From: Branchiostoma belcheri
Lineage: Eukaryota; Chordata; Leptocardii; Amphioxiformes; Branchiostomatidae
DNA: 64,000 bases
Direction of reading: 5' to 3'
Assembly: GCF_001625305.1 (NCBI RefSeq)
Contig: NW_017804187.1
Location: forward strand, 471,179 to 535,178
Each line of letters opens with the position of its first letter. Position 1 is the first letter of the stretch. Of this stretch, positions 34,126 to 55,639 are shown piece after piece. The translations under genes were made by a program, and so were the position numbers. The notes below the pieces were generated by a model that had not been told where the DNA came from, made no database searches, and saw only the letters and a program-made list of their open reading frames with translations.

Positions 34126-35730
34126 TTAAAAATAAACTGATAGTTCTTTGTTTGAAAACATGTTGATATTGTTTTTTTTAGTTTTCATAAAGGAGTTTCT
34201 AACAGATTTGTTTGATTTGAGAAGTGGTCTTACAATGTTCGACATGTGTGGTCCAAGTTTGCGGTCATTTTTGGCTCCTACTGACACCTAGAAAAAAAAG
34301 AGATACAGTCAGGAAATGTTGTATGGCAAACAAAAAGCATACATGAAGAATCATTGCAACCATATAATTCAGGAAAAAACTCACTTACTCACACCTAGTT
34401 ATTTTTTTAAAACTTATAAGGCAGCTACATCCCTGGAGAAGAAAAATTAAAGGTACTTCCAAATGTTACATGTATGAAATTAATTATGATCATGATACAA
34501 AAAAAGAAAGAAGGAAGATGATGTCAGATTGAGGTGAAAACTACTTTCATTCCTCAACCTCTAATCTTGGAAGAGAATGCATGAACATTTTCTGCCAACC
34601 TCCATTTTCTTTACTAACTTTCCTTAACTGTTACATGATACAAGAGTAAGTTAAAAACCTGCTTGGTTTGTACTTTGTACAAAGTACAACTTACAAGTCT
34701 GTATGGTATACTGTGAAGACTTCAAAACATGCAATTTTTACATTGAGTCTATATAACTGTTGCATAATGTTGATACATGCGTTTAAAATACTGACATGCC
34801 CTGATGCCATCCTCCTATCATTGGTCATTGAAGTTTAGAAATAGGGGAGTCAGAAATATCGTCAATCTACTGGTGAAGCATAAAACAGTATACTATAATC
34901 CATTGAATAATAATGTAAACAGTGCACCCCGACATGAACAAAAAATACATAGGAGCAAAACTAGACAACCGGGAAATAATATTCCGCTAGTAAACAGTGC
35001 ACACAACAAATTGGAGCGCAACTACGACCCAGGAAAAAATTGCTCTCGTGGTGTTCAAAAATCTGCTCATATCGTCGGCATTTTTGCGATGAACTTCAAA
35101 GAAAACAATGCAATACACAAAAGCGAGTAACACAACATTAACAACTACTCACACTTGTTCGTCGTTAAAATAGTCTCTACCGAAAAGTTTAAAACTTGCC
35201 AGAAATGTTTGCGATTATCGGAAGGAAAAGCATTTACAAGAATAACTCACTCTGATCGTGGAAGGTTCCTTTGGAGCTGTCTTCTGCACATGTGGTGTGT
35301 GGTGTGGCGATAATGGCGAGAACAACTTTTTTCTCGGTTTCTTTGGCGTGGAATCCCGAGAGATATTGCGTCCTCTCTTGAACCTGCGACTGAGGAAACC
35401 GCTACTTCCCGCTTCTTGGAACTTTTGCTTTGCCTCCCGTGTTTTCTTGCTGCCAGCGACATAAGACTTAACCGAATAAAAGCAGTCATTACACACGAAG
35501 GCGGCATGTTGTTTTGACACTGAGGAGCTGATAGAGACGTCAGCCAAACTTTCCACTGCCTGCTTGATACTGTACCCTGCACTTGACAGGCCCGTTTCAG
35601 TTCCAAAAATGTTCCTGCGATGTCTCCCCATTGTTCCCTCAAAAGTTTTGGCACAGTTGGCGCATCTATCAGAAGGAATTCCATCAAGACTAATTTCTTC
35701 ACATTCCTTCCTCGGCGTGTTTGCCGCCAT
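34126..35730 (-). CDS. CxxC-CxxC protein (transposon cargo), exon 1 and a possible second exon
   Basis: Family not recognised. Exon 1 (35730-35251) starts at ATG with MAANTPRKECEEISLDG and encodes 160 residues. A CANC pair and a CNDC pair ~60 residues apart could bind one zinc, as in ZAD- or THAP-like N-terminal domains. A basic, Ser/Pro-rich tail (SGFLSRRFKRGRNI, STPKKPRKKLF) suggests nuclear localisation. The donor AGA|GTGAGT is good. The best partner exon is 34287-34126, after a TTTTCTAG acceptor, in phase 0 (VSVGAKNDRKLGPHMSNIVR, stop 34126); other exons may exist between. Convergent with the BEN gene. Inference: a DNA-binding accessory protein of the 17-kb element. Confidence 0.5.
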
Positions 35731-36031
35731 TTTGAGAAAAATCGTGTGAAACTAGAGACAACAACATCATTTTAATAAATTGTGCATTCATAGTTGGCTC
35801 CTCCCACCGCGGGCACAGACAGATCAGACGCGTGCCGATGTCAATCGCCAACACCCTGGCTGGGCGGGAGCGTGCCGGGTGCGGTGAGCGGATGACGACA
35901 GAATAAATTATCCATATTTGGAAAGCCTGGTTCCCCCGACTTTAATAGAGGGACTCCCCATCAAGCTTTTCGGGGGCCGGCTGGATGTTGGGCGGCCGGC
36001 AAAAACGATTTAATCAGGCTAGTCAGGAGTA

Positions 36032-36060
36032 CTCTCCAAGCAGAGGTTGGTGGGGGAAGA
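36032..36060 (+). repeat. Solo end of MITE family B
   Basis: CTCTCCAAGCAGAGGTTGG preceded by TA, with no matching right end nearby: a truncated copy. Confidence 0.55.
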
Positions 36061-36880
36061 TCGTCACCGTTTTATATATGCCTCGTTTTTTTTGCCGCCT
36101 TTGTAGCGCCCGCCACTGTGTCACGCCCTACCATTCATGTACAAGCGCGATGTCGTGAGTGAGTGGCCCACCCACTGGCGTTTGCCTCGACCTGTGTTTT
36201 CCTTTAACAATATTGATGATTAAGAATCGATTAGCGTCTGTTTGATATTTAATTGAGTCCCGCCCCGCGGACGGCCGTTCAGTTCGCCGCGCTGCACACG
36301 CACACAACATGCAGTTATCTCAACACTATGTTTACTTAGTAGGAACAAGAGAGTCTAAATGCTGTGTTAGGACAAAATAATCGCACAACTATTATCAATG
36401 ATACAACTCTGTGAACTTCGGAAGAACAAGAGAGCACGCAATATCCCCCTCGCATTGTACATGATTGTTTTTTTTTTGTGTGACAAAATTGTTTTCGTAT
36501 CATCGGCTAAAAGTGGCCAGAACCTTAGAACAAAATAGAGGGCCTAAAATACTTTCTCCGGCGTAATTTCGTGTACCTTCCGGCGTGACGTTGTCGGTAA
36601 AACTAAGGACAGAATTTCCAGCACTTGAGTGTAGTGAAAGTTGTGCCGTCGCCTCTGACTCGACACATGTCGGCGCCGACCCGCGGTAGCTTCGAAGTTC
36701 ATCAATCAATTTTGACAGGACGGCGCCGTGGTGTCTGAGGAGACATGACCTGTCAAGAGGCGTACATGTATCTGGTTTTTAACTCCCGCTCCCAAAAAAA
36801 CTCAGATTTTTATTTTTGAAAACCACTGTTTTATCCACAGGGTTTTGGTGGATACAGTTTTGCACGAGATTTTTTGTTCA

Positions 36881-37183
36881 ATGTACCTGATTGACTTTAT
36901 ACTTAGGACGTTATATCAACACCCTTGTTCAACTTCATACGAAAAATGTACCTTTGATCTTTCCTCCCGTAAGCAAATATTCCGCTCGCTACCGAACTTT
37001 CCGGCCAAGATCGCGGAGACCAAACAAATTGATTGGTTGACGATGTACTCCAAATACGAACGAGAAACTATTTTAACCGAGATCACAACATTTACCCGCT
37101 CGGCGGCTGACGTGTTGCACGGTGTGTCGGCAACCTTACAAAACACACTGGTTGCGGTTCTACAAACCGGCGCAACTAGTTGA
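36881..37183 (+). CDS. Unrecognised 100-codon open frame in the right arm of the element
   Basis: ATG at 36881. Composition is protein-like (FPAKIAETKQIDWLTMYSKY, ERETILTEITTFTRSAADVL) but has no family match I know. A TTATCCACAG acceptor at 36840 would extend it upstream. An opposite-strand frame of 154 codons overlaps it. Could be a small cargo gene or chance. Confidence 0.2.
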   Translation: MYLIDFILRTLYQHPCSTSYEKCTFDLSSRKQIFRSLPNFPAKIAETKQIDWLTMYSKYERETILTEITTFTRSAADVLHGVSATLQNTLVAVLQTGATS

Positions 37184-37854
37184 GCAGTTCCCGGGCCATG
37201 CATTGAGTGCATCGCCCATGGGATAAAATCGGCATTTGTCGCAGAACGACGCAATTCCCTGTTCGCCAAGCAGACGGATTGCTTTGATGTACCAAGGAAA
37301 ACACAGAGCCATACGTGGAGAAAGGGAAAGCAACCGTAGGCTCCGCGGTGTGCCATTGTACAGTACATGTGTATCACCACTTTGACCGGCCGCGTGTCAC
37401 TCGGGGAACAGCAGCATGCAGCACGGCGGCGCAGTTGAAGAAATCGTCAAATTATCATACAGTACGTTATGTTTGCGGGATAAATACCGGCACACGAACT
37501 TTAATTATCATCTTCAAAGTATAACACAGAACCTATACGAAAATGGCAGGGCCAAAATGTAAACGGAAGGCAACTTTCGTCCGCAGCTGACTTTTTTTGA
37601 CCGGTACTAGGATTCTATTCGTGCGCCGTAATGGACACACAATATTACGACATTGCGCGCAGACGTGACCGGTATACAACTGTCGTAAAATCAAACGTAA
37701 TTATTTCTCTACCGTGCAGACCAGCGGCCCATTATCGGTATCCCCAGTGATAATGAGCTGACTCCCCGCTGATCTGGACTCCGCCCCAAATGTGCACACG
37801 CCGTGCGTACGAACGTGTACACGCCGTGCGTTTGTTTGTGTAACAGCGTAAATC

Positions 37855-37879
37855 GTTAAATTTTACGGTCCTGGTAGTG
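37855..37879 (-). repeat. Right terminal inverted repeat of the 17-kb element
   Basis: Ends GGTCCTGGTAGTG followed by TA. Exact inverted match to the left end. Confidence 0.88.
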
Positions 37880-38270
37880 TATTTGGACTCTGTGAGTCCA
37901 GAGTAAATGTAGTCTCATGTACAAGTCTTGTATTTACAGGTTCTCTTCTGTGGACCTTGTACAAGACTGGAAATTATATTATTCAGGATTCAGGCAATAA
38001 TGGAGTGGTGTTCTGACAGAAGATTATTATACCGAATCATATTTTAGAACAATTTTATATTGGACATTTTACAATAAAGCTGCACTAAGTTTGTACATGT
38101 ATCTTCTGGATTTTGTGGGTGAATGAATGAATATATAAATTATTTTGTGTTTAGGAAAGGTCATGTACATGTATCTGTCTGAGGTGAAGCATGATGCTTT
38201 TTAGTTAGCTTGCTTTTATTGTAAAACACATGGAGTCGCCCGGAGTCTTCAAATTAAATTGGTGTGGCTT

Positions 38271-38523
38271 AGCACGTCGGCAGAACATACTGCACCTGCG
38301 CGAAACCCGTAATGTATTGTACATAGCATTTCAGCAGAACGTCTCATATAAGGTTGTATTCGCTCATATAAGGTTGGCATTTCGACAGTAGTTTCCAAAT
38401 GTTGTGTTGGAGAGAATATCCTCCGCAACAGGCAAAATTCTGATGCAATGTTGACCAAAAACCCAACGAAAAACGCGAAAATACAGGGTTCTGCGCAGGC
38501 GCAGTGCGTTCTGCCGACGTGCT
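38271..38523. mobile_element. MITE family A, copy 2
   Basis: Ends AGCACGTCGGCAGAA and TTCTGCCGACGTGCT. Exact 9-bp flanks GTGTGGCTT at 38262-38270 and 38524-38532. The best-preserved copy of the family. Confidence 0.9.
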
Positions 38524-39214
38524 GTGTGGCTTAATCTACAGTAAACACAAAACAGCCAGTTTGTATCTGTGGTGCCAGACCGCCTGCGATGACTTTATTA
38601 CCTGGGAGTTTCACACATAAGTAACATCACAGGACTATCTAATCCCTACATACAGCCAGCAGTGCAGCAGCGCCCCCTGCTGGCTGGGCCATATATTACA
38701 GCAACAACATTCATTGCACATGTACACTCCAGTTCCTCCACAATCGGACATCGCAAACACCAGCCGGAGCACCCCCGCTCAACAACAATGGTACATCCCA
38801 TGTACATCTTACACAACAAGGCTGTACCACCAGTACACATACCAGAGGGGTGTTGCATTAAAATTCATTTTGATGATAGCTGGAGCAAATCAACATATCA
38901 TTATAGACAAAATGTAGAAAACATTTGGAAGGTAAGAAAAGATTGAAGCTTGTCTATAAATATAAAGTATACATTATACACAATATAATCTACATGTCAA
39001 CATGGAAGTGAGAACAGTGTTGCAGTCTTTTACTCTGAAACACCCGGATCCTCTGTCCAGAGTTTTTTCTTAACCTTCCATGCATGGAAACTTAACGTCA
39101 TAAAAACAACTGTAAAATGTGGCTAATCATTTTTGGTACATGGATCTGTCAGCACTCTTAAACACATGTATCCGAGTATCTCAACATCAGTGATGACCTA
39201 CAAGTTTAGGTAGT

Positions 39215-40073
39215 TTGCTACACTGGTAGACAGACTGCTACACTGGCAGGCAGACTGCTACACTGGTAGACAGGCTGCTACACCGGTAGGTAGACTGCTA
39301 CACTGGTAGACAGACTGCTACACTGGTAGACAGACTGCTACACCGGTAGGTAGACTGCTACACTGGTAGGTAGACTGCTACACTGGTAGGCAGACTGCTA
39401 CACTGGTAGGCAGACTGCTACACTGGTAGGCAGACTGCTACACTGGTAGGCAGACTGCTACACTGGTAGGCAGACTGCTACACTGGTAGGCAGACTGCTA
39501 CACTGGTAGACAGACTGCTACACCGGTAGGCAGACTGCTACACTGGTAGGCAGACTGCTACACTGGTAGGCAGACTGCTACACTGGTAGGCAGACTGCTA
39601 CACTGGTAGACAGGCTGCTACACTGGTAGACAGACTGCTACACTGGTAGACAGACTGCTACACTGGTAGGCAGACTGCTACACTGGTAGACAGACTGCTA
39701 CACTGGCAGGCAGACTGCTACACTGGTAGACAGACTGCTACACTGGTAGACAGACTGCTACACTGGTAGACAGACTGCTACACTGGTAGACAGACTGCTA
39801 CAGTGGTAGGCAGACTGCTACACTGGTAGACAGACTGCTACACTGGTAGACAGACTGCTACACTGGTAGGCAGACTGCTTCACTGGTAGCTATAGCCAGA
39901 CTGCTACACTGGTAGGCAGACTGCTACACTGGTAGACAGACTGCTACACTGGTAGGCAGACTGCTACACTGGTAGGCAGACTGCTACACTGGTAGACAGA
40001 CTGCTACACTGGTAGACAGACTGCTACACTGGTAGGCAGACTGCTACACTGGTAGGCAGACTGCTACACTGGT
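39215..40073. repeat. 20-bp minisatellite, about 43 units
   Basis: Unit CAGACTGCTACACTGGTAGG/A with rare changes (CACCGG, CAGGCTG, GGCAGG) and one disruption at 39889-39897. Intergenic, 1.3 kb right of the 17-kb element. Confidence 0.97.
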
Positions 40074-42370
40074 AAGTTGCAAACAGGCTTGCAAGCACCC
40101 CTAAGCATACAGTTCTTTTCCCTACCTTTACATGAATTTAAAACGTGTTCCTCAGCACAATTTTCTTGTTCCCTACCTACAGAAGTGAGTTGTAGTGCGT
40201 GTCATGCATGTGTACCCTGGTCGGGCGGTGCATTGGCTATTTACATGGCTTTGTACACAGGAGAGTCAGGCAGGCACCAACTGGGCTGTACGGATGACAT
40301 CCACACATGGTCTAATGTTGGCCTGGTTACCAACCAATAAGTGGAACTGATTTGGTAAAGGTTACCATTATCTTTTTAAAATGTGCAACACTGTAGCACA
40401 CAGTGGGATTTGACATGTTTTGGAATGCCACACAGTAACAACTTGCTGTCCACATAAGAGATGGTAACTTGTGTATCCTAACAAAAGCCTCTATTTGTTA
40501 ATCTCCAAGCAGATCCTACGGTGGCAAGACAGTATCCAATAGCCTCTGTGGCTAATGGACACTCCTTACCACCGTAGCATCTGCTTGGAGATTAGTATTG
40601 TATGTGTTCAGTTCTAAAATTAGGAATTTCCTTTCTAAAATTTGGAATCATTTTTATCCCTGTTGTGTAAGATTTTTGTGTAGTCAGGATGTCATCCGCA
40701 AAACGCACTTGGTGCAGCCGAACATGGGACTCTCAAGTTGAACACATTCAGCTAACGCTATTGGTGGAAACTGGTTGCTATTGGTTACCAAAATATACAC
40801 TATCCCTGAATGATCATCAAGTCTCAGCACATCAGAGAGAGCCTGGTACAACCCCCCTCTTTTGTTAAATAGACTGGTCCAAAATCAAAGAAATGATGCA
40901 ATCGTTTAGCATGCAAGATTTTGGCTCACAGAAAGACAGGTACGTTTTGAAAAGTTTAGTAGCCTCAAATCCACAAAGTCTTGGACAGATTTTGCATAGA
41001 ACTTTGCTGTCTTGGACTTCAGCTGGCCAAAATCCACCCCCCTCGCGCTAACATGGTTCTGTCCGTCCTCAATCTATTCTCAACATCCTGTGATTTTGGA
41101 CTGATCCATTTCGAATTCCGAAGGGAGAAGGACGGAGAATAAAATTTGGGAAAGTTTTTTGTTTCGGACAACAGAAAATCTTGTTCGAACTTTTCTCTGA
41201 GTGGAATTTTAGTGAGTAGAAACTGGAAGCCGTGTTCCCAGGCAGTCTCTATGCTAGCAGACTTGGTGTTGGACACTTCTAGTTTAGTTTCTTACATCAA
41301 TAATTACTTTAACTTACCCTACTGTGATATCTAAAGCCAAGCTTACGGCCTGAATCAAGAAAAGTGCTAGCTGCACAACCCCAGTCAAAGTGGGACGGTC
41401 CAAAACTAACCAATCAGATGGGTTCACTTGTCAGCTGTGAATTTCAAATATGAGCCGCCATTTTGTCCTTGGAAACATCAAACAGCAGAGTCAATGTCAA
41501 CATGGAGGAAGGCTTTTCAACACATGGAATATGGTTACCTAGGTAACTGAAGGGAGATGAAACAGCGTCTGCCATTGGATGAGCCAAAATGTAAGAAGTC
41601 TCCCTATTGGCTAAAATAATCACTGTCTGCAATTTTACAACATGATTTGAATGTCAATCCGACCAATAGCAGACTCTGTTAGAACTAATCTTAGACCCCC
41701 CCACCTTTTAAGGACGAAACAAAGACTCTCTAGGTTTGCTGCAGAAATTTTGGGGCGATTTGTCTGAAAATTTGTGACCCGTAATTCCATAGTTATCAAG
41801 TAGTGATGGGGAGATATTCCACAGTAAATACAGCAAAGTAGGACAATGAGCTAAGTTAACAACTGTTCCAGGCATGCAGGAAGCGCACCCCTCCCATGGA
41901 GAATGGCGCGACCCGCCATCTACTACTAGTATGTGGATGTGGGTCGCACCACTCCCTCTGGAGGGGTGGGTAGGTACACTTGTGTCGACCGCAAATGGCA
42001 GAAGCATTGCACAGATTGGATGCTGGAGCTTTTTGCGGAATTTTTCTTTCGGGTTGTCTTGAATTATTTTTTTCCTTCCTTGATTTTTGTATCTACGAGC
42101 GTCAGACGAGACGAGGTCGAGGTTGAAAGGTCGCCAGGGTTGAGAGGTCGGCGTCCGGGTCGCGTCGGCGTCAAGACGTGCTGCAGGTATCGCCTATGCT
42201 GGACAAAACAACCCGTCGTCAGTAAACAGGGTTCAGCAAGGGGCAAAACTGCCTCAAATCTCAAAAGTGAGCAGTCCACTGAGTTGGTGATTAGAAATAG
42301 GGAGAAAAGAGGGGAATGACAGGAGGGTTAACAGTGGGGAAGAAGGGAATACATCAGTTCATCAGTTCAG
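40074..42370. other. Intergenic between the element and the JNK 3' end
   Basis: Contains a small fold-back element at 40502-40591 (TCTCCAAGCAGATCCTACGG and its inverse, related to MITE family B). No coding exon recognised in the rest. Confidence 0.55.
40502..40591. mobile_element. Small fold-back element related to MITE family B
   Basis: ATCTCCAAGCAGAT-CCTACGGTGG pairs with CCACCGTAG-CATCTGCTTGGAGAT; the centre also pairs (TAGCCTCTGTGGCTA). Flanks TTA/TTAG. Confidence 0.75.
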
Positions 42371-42374
42371 ATCT

Positions 42375-42485
42375 CTACATGTGCTGATGTCATGATGTAC
42401 ACGAGACATGCTGATGTCATAGATGAAATGTGCTGATGTCATCCACAAGACATGCTGAAGTCATACACCAGATTTGCTGATGAAA
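42375..42485. repeat. Short tandem repeat downstream of JNK
   Basis: Five to six units of GACATGCTGATGTCATAGA-like sequence with a 20-30-bp period. Confidence 0.6.
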
Positions 42486-42594
42486 AATGTACAAATTTAG
42501 TTCGATATCTGCCTTCTGCCAGTAACCTGGCACTTTTCAAGGTCAGCAGGAAGACTGTGTGTTCTATGGTTTCCATGGTAACCTGATTGACAGT

Positions 42595-53369
<10,775 letters not shown>

Positions 53370-53398
53370 GCAGGGCTGCGGGAGGGGGGCAGAAATGT

Positions 53399-53415
53399 CA
53401 ATCAATCAATCATTT

Positions 53416-53446
<31 letters not shown>

Positions 53447-53450
53447 TAAT
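53399..53450. repeat. (AATC)n microsatellite
   Basis: About ten AATC units with ATTTA interruptions, just upstream of the JNK N-terminal exon. Confidence 0.85.
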
Positions 53451-53459
53451 TAATCATTT

Positions 53460-54290
53460 GGTAGCATTAATAGTAGCTATATAGTAGTACTAATAGTAGC
53501 AGCAGTAGTAGTAGTAAAATGGTTTCATTCATAACTTTGGGAAAATGATAGCATGGAGACTGAGAGGGAATTTGACCAGTTTGAAATTTATTATCTTTCT
53601 TAAAAATCTAGCAGTAGAATGGTTTATTTTTTTCTCATAAACAACCTCCCTGGGGACAAATTGTCAGCATCACAATTTAGAATTTAATCAATAAATCATC
53701 GATCAGTCTTTGCTCAAACAAAAATCTCTGCTGAGATAAACATCAGGGAGACAAGACAGCACTTCAGCACTAAGGACAGACCCCACCCTTCCTGGACCTG
53801 CTCACAGATTTACTTTCATTTTCACATTTCAGGCTGCTGGTCAGCACGTAAAAGTAAAACCTGTTCAGATAAATTACCAGGTGGGAAGCAATCACTTGCA
53901 CTTTTGATTTCACTTTCATATCCTGCAGGCTGATACATGTAGTAGATGTTTATACTAGATTTAGATGTTTTTGTCAACTAGAAAGTGAGGATCGATCATG
54001 TGTACATACACAGTGCAGATCTGTGTACCGCAGAAACTATGCCTGTTTTACTGTAAAAAAAACTACATGTATAACAAAAAGCGATATTTCTGAGCCAAAC
54101 TGAATCAAATGGACTGAAACCACAGCCTACTTCACACAAGAGTTCCCTGAAACCCCCTCCCCACCCTCCTCCTTCCTCTTGCAACAGTTACATGTTGTAG
54201 CCCCAAACCCCTTTTTAGGCTTTCAACCTACCATAAAATGAGACAGCGCCCATATCTACCCTGATATGATATAACCTGGATGCACTTTTC
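53460..54290. other. JNK 5' flank or intron, unassigned
   Basis: No exon or repeat recognised; contains only a short TAGTAGTAG-type tract at 53475-53515. Confidence 0.5.
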
Positions 54291-54479
54291 CCATGGGACT
54301 TTTCCATCATACACCTGTGACCAGTATGGCTTTACATATATTAAATGCACTATGCAGCTATTCCATCACACACATGCAGGGTTCTATTATATGCATGTTC
54401 GCTCTTCATCACATCTGCTTGGGGCAAACCTGGTATGAGTTGGACATGATTCTGTACGTGTTAAGTGTACCGAGAGGTC

Positions 54480-54705
54480 AGCTGTACGGACAGATGATAG
54501 TCTCTACCAGACTAACTACGCTGGCTACATACAGGAGAATATTTGCCAGGGGAGTTTGGCCGCCTTGAAGGTTTGACTGGCCGCAGAGGGAAAGAAACTA
54601 CATGTACCTCCCCGCGGCCGGACTCCCCTGGCCAATTTTACTCTCTTTTTTGCTGAATTCTACAATCCGTATTCCCGTAGAAAGGCCTGGTGGAGGCTAG
54701 ACACA
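54480..54705. mobile_element. Fold-back element, older copy
   Basis: GTCTCTACCAGACTAACTAC, TTTGCCAGGGGAGTTTGGCC and the inverse GGACTCCCCTGGCCAATTTT, then AGGCCTGGTGGAGGCTAGAC: the same layout as 55448-55632. Confidence 0.6.
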
Positions 54706-55319
54706 TGATTAGTTGAGTTCACCTTTTTTATAGCTCAGTGTATCCATACAGAACATCTACTTAGTAAGGCTCTGTGCCTGTTTACGTTTGTGTTTCTACA
54801 ATCCAAACCGCCTGAACTCAGTCCAGATGAGGTGCTAGCTGGAGGGGTTCGCAAAAATTATTATGACACGGTCATAATCATATCAACCAATCCGTATCGC
54901 CCCCCCCTCCCATTGATGCCCGTATCTGCCGGCTCTGTACGTATCAGTATATATACCCCCTCCCCCAATATTAATCCTAACCGATTCCCAATACTGTACC
55001 AAACCCTACACCCCTCCCCTTCTCCAACCAACCCCCTCCCCCTGTACCCCCCCTTGATGACTCATGATTTCCACGAATCTGCCTCAAAAATGGAAAACCG
55101 AAGATCGGGGATGACCTACCTTTCCGTCCGTCGGTTTCGCGCCGTTTTGTTTGACTGATTCGCCTCCAAACCGTCCGATTTCAAACTCTACTCCAACAGA
55201 AAAACCTTCTCTCCAGGTTTCCGGGCCGATCGGGCGGGAAAAACTCTACTGATCGGCCTAAATTTAATCGAAATGAGAAGGAAATGGAAAATTATACGGC
55301 AACCCTGGAAAATACACGT

Positions 55320-55420
55320 CCACAACATGTGGTGACGTCATGCTCGCCCGCCCCCCGCGAAGAACCTGTGTAGACGTCATCGCGTGCGTCTGCCGCCATC
55401 GCGGTGCAGTACCGGAACAA
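55320..55420. promoter_or_regulatory. Candidate CpG-type promoter, perhaps of JNK
   Basis: Contains a perfect CRE palindrome TGACGTCA (55333-55340), a second GACGTCAT (55373-55380), a GC-box (CCCGCCCCCCGCG) and GCCGCCAT. Lies 2 kb upstream of the JNK N-terminal exon in minus direction. Orientation and target gene are inference. Confidence 0.35.
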
Positions 55421-55447
55421 GTTGACAGGCGGCGCACCTGCACGGTC

Positions 55448-55632
55448 AGGAGCCTGGTAGTCTCCACCAGACTCCTTTTGCAGGCTAAGAATAAATCGTA
55501 CAAATCACCTAAAAAGGGGATATAATTGGCCAGAGGAGTTTCCCGGCCATAGAGGGTTCAATTGGGCAATTCTATCCCCTTTTTAGGCGATTTCTACGAT
55601 TTATTCAGCCTGCAAAAGGAATCAGGTGAAAC
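55448..55632. mobile_element. Fold-back MITE family F
   Basis: CTCCACCAGACTCCTTTTGC + AGGCTAAGAATAAATCGTA pairs with TACGATTTATTCAGCCTGCA + AAAGGAAT. Inner arms CCTAAAAAGGGGATA/TATCCCCTTTTTAGG. A single end also occurs at 5188-5215. Confidence 0.8.
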
Positions 55633-55639
55633 TGACCTA

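Larger units (their letters stand above)
20550..37879. mobile_element. 17.3-kb TIR transposon carrying DD34E transposase, BEN-domain and CxxC genes
   Basis: Seen: the 25 bases at 20550-20574 (starting CACTACCAGGACC) are the exact reverse complement of 37855-37879, and both ends are flanked by TA (20548-20549 and 37880-37881). Subterminal CACGGCGTGTACAC occurs at 21291-21304 and inverted at 37815-37828. Inside are an intron-containing Tc1/mariner-like transposase (24237-27121, minus), a BEN-domain gene (28749-33534, plus) and a CxxC protein gene (about 34126-35730, minus). Known: Tc1/mariner/IS630 transposases target TA. Inference: the transposase belongs to these ends, making this an unusually large cargo-bearing member. 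Alternatives: a CACTA-type element with a nested Tc1 gene, or coincidental nesting. The TIR identity suggests a young insertion. Confidence 0.75.

Noticed and set aside
20550-37879. Maverick/Polinton or other virus-like identity for the large element
   Set aside because: No DNA polymerase B, integrase, protease, ATPase or capsid-like gene is visible, the ends do not start with AG and the duplication is TA rather than 6 bp.
20550-37879. CACTA (EnSpm) identity, because the ends start CACTA
   Set aside because: Not excluded, but no CACTA transposase is visible and a 2-bp TA duplication plus an internal DD34E gene fit Tc1/mariner better.
39215-40073. Possible CRISPR array
   Set aside because: Units are contiguous 20-bp repeats without unique spacers, in a eukaryotic genome.
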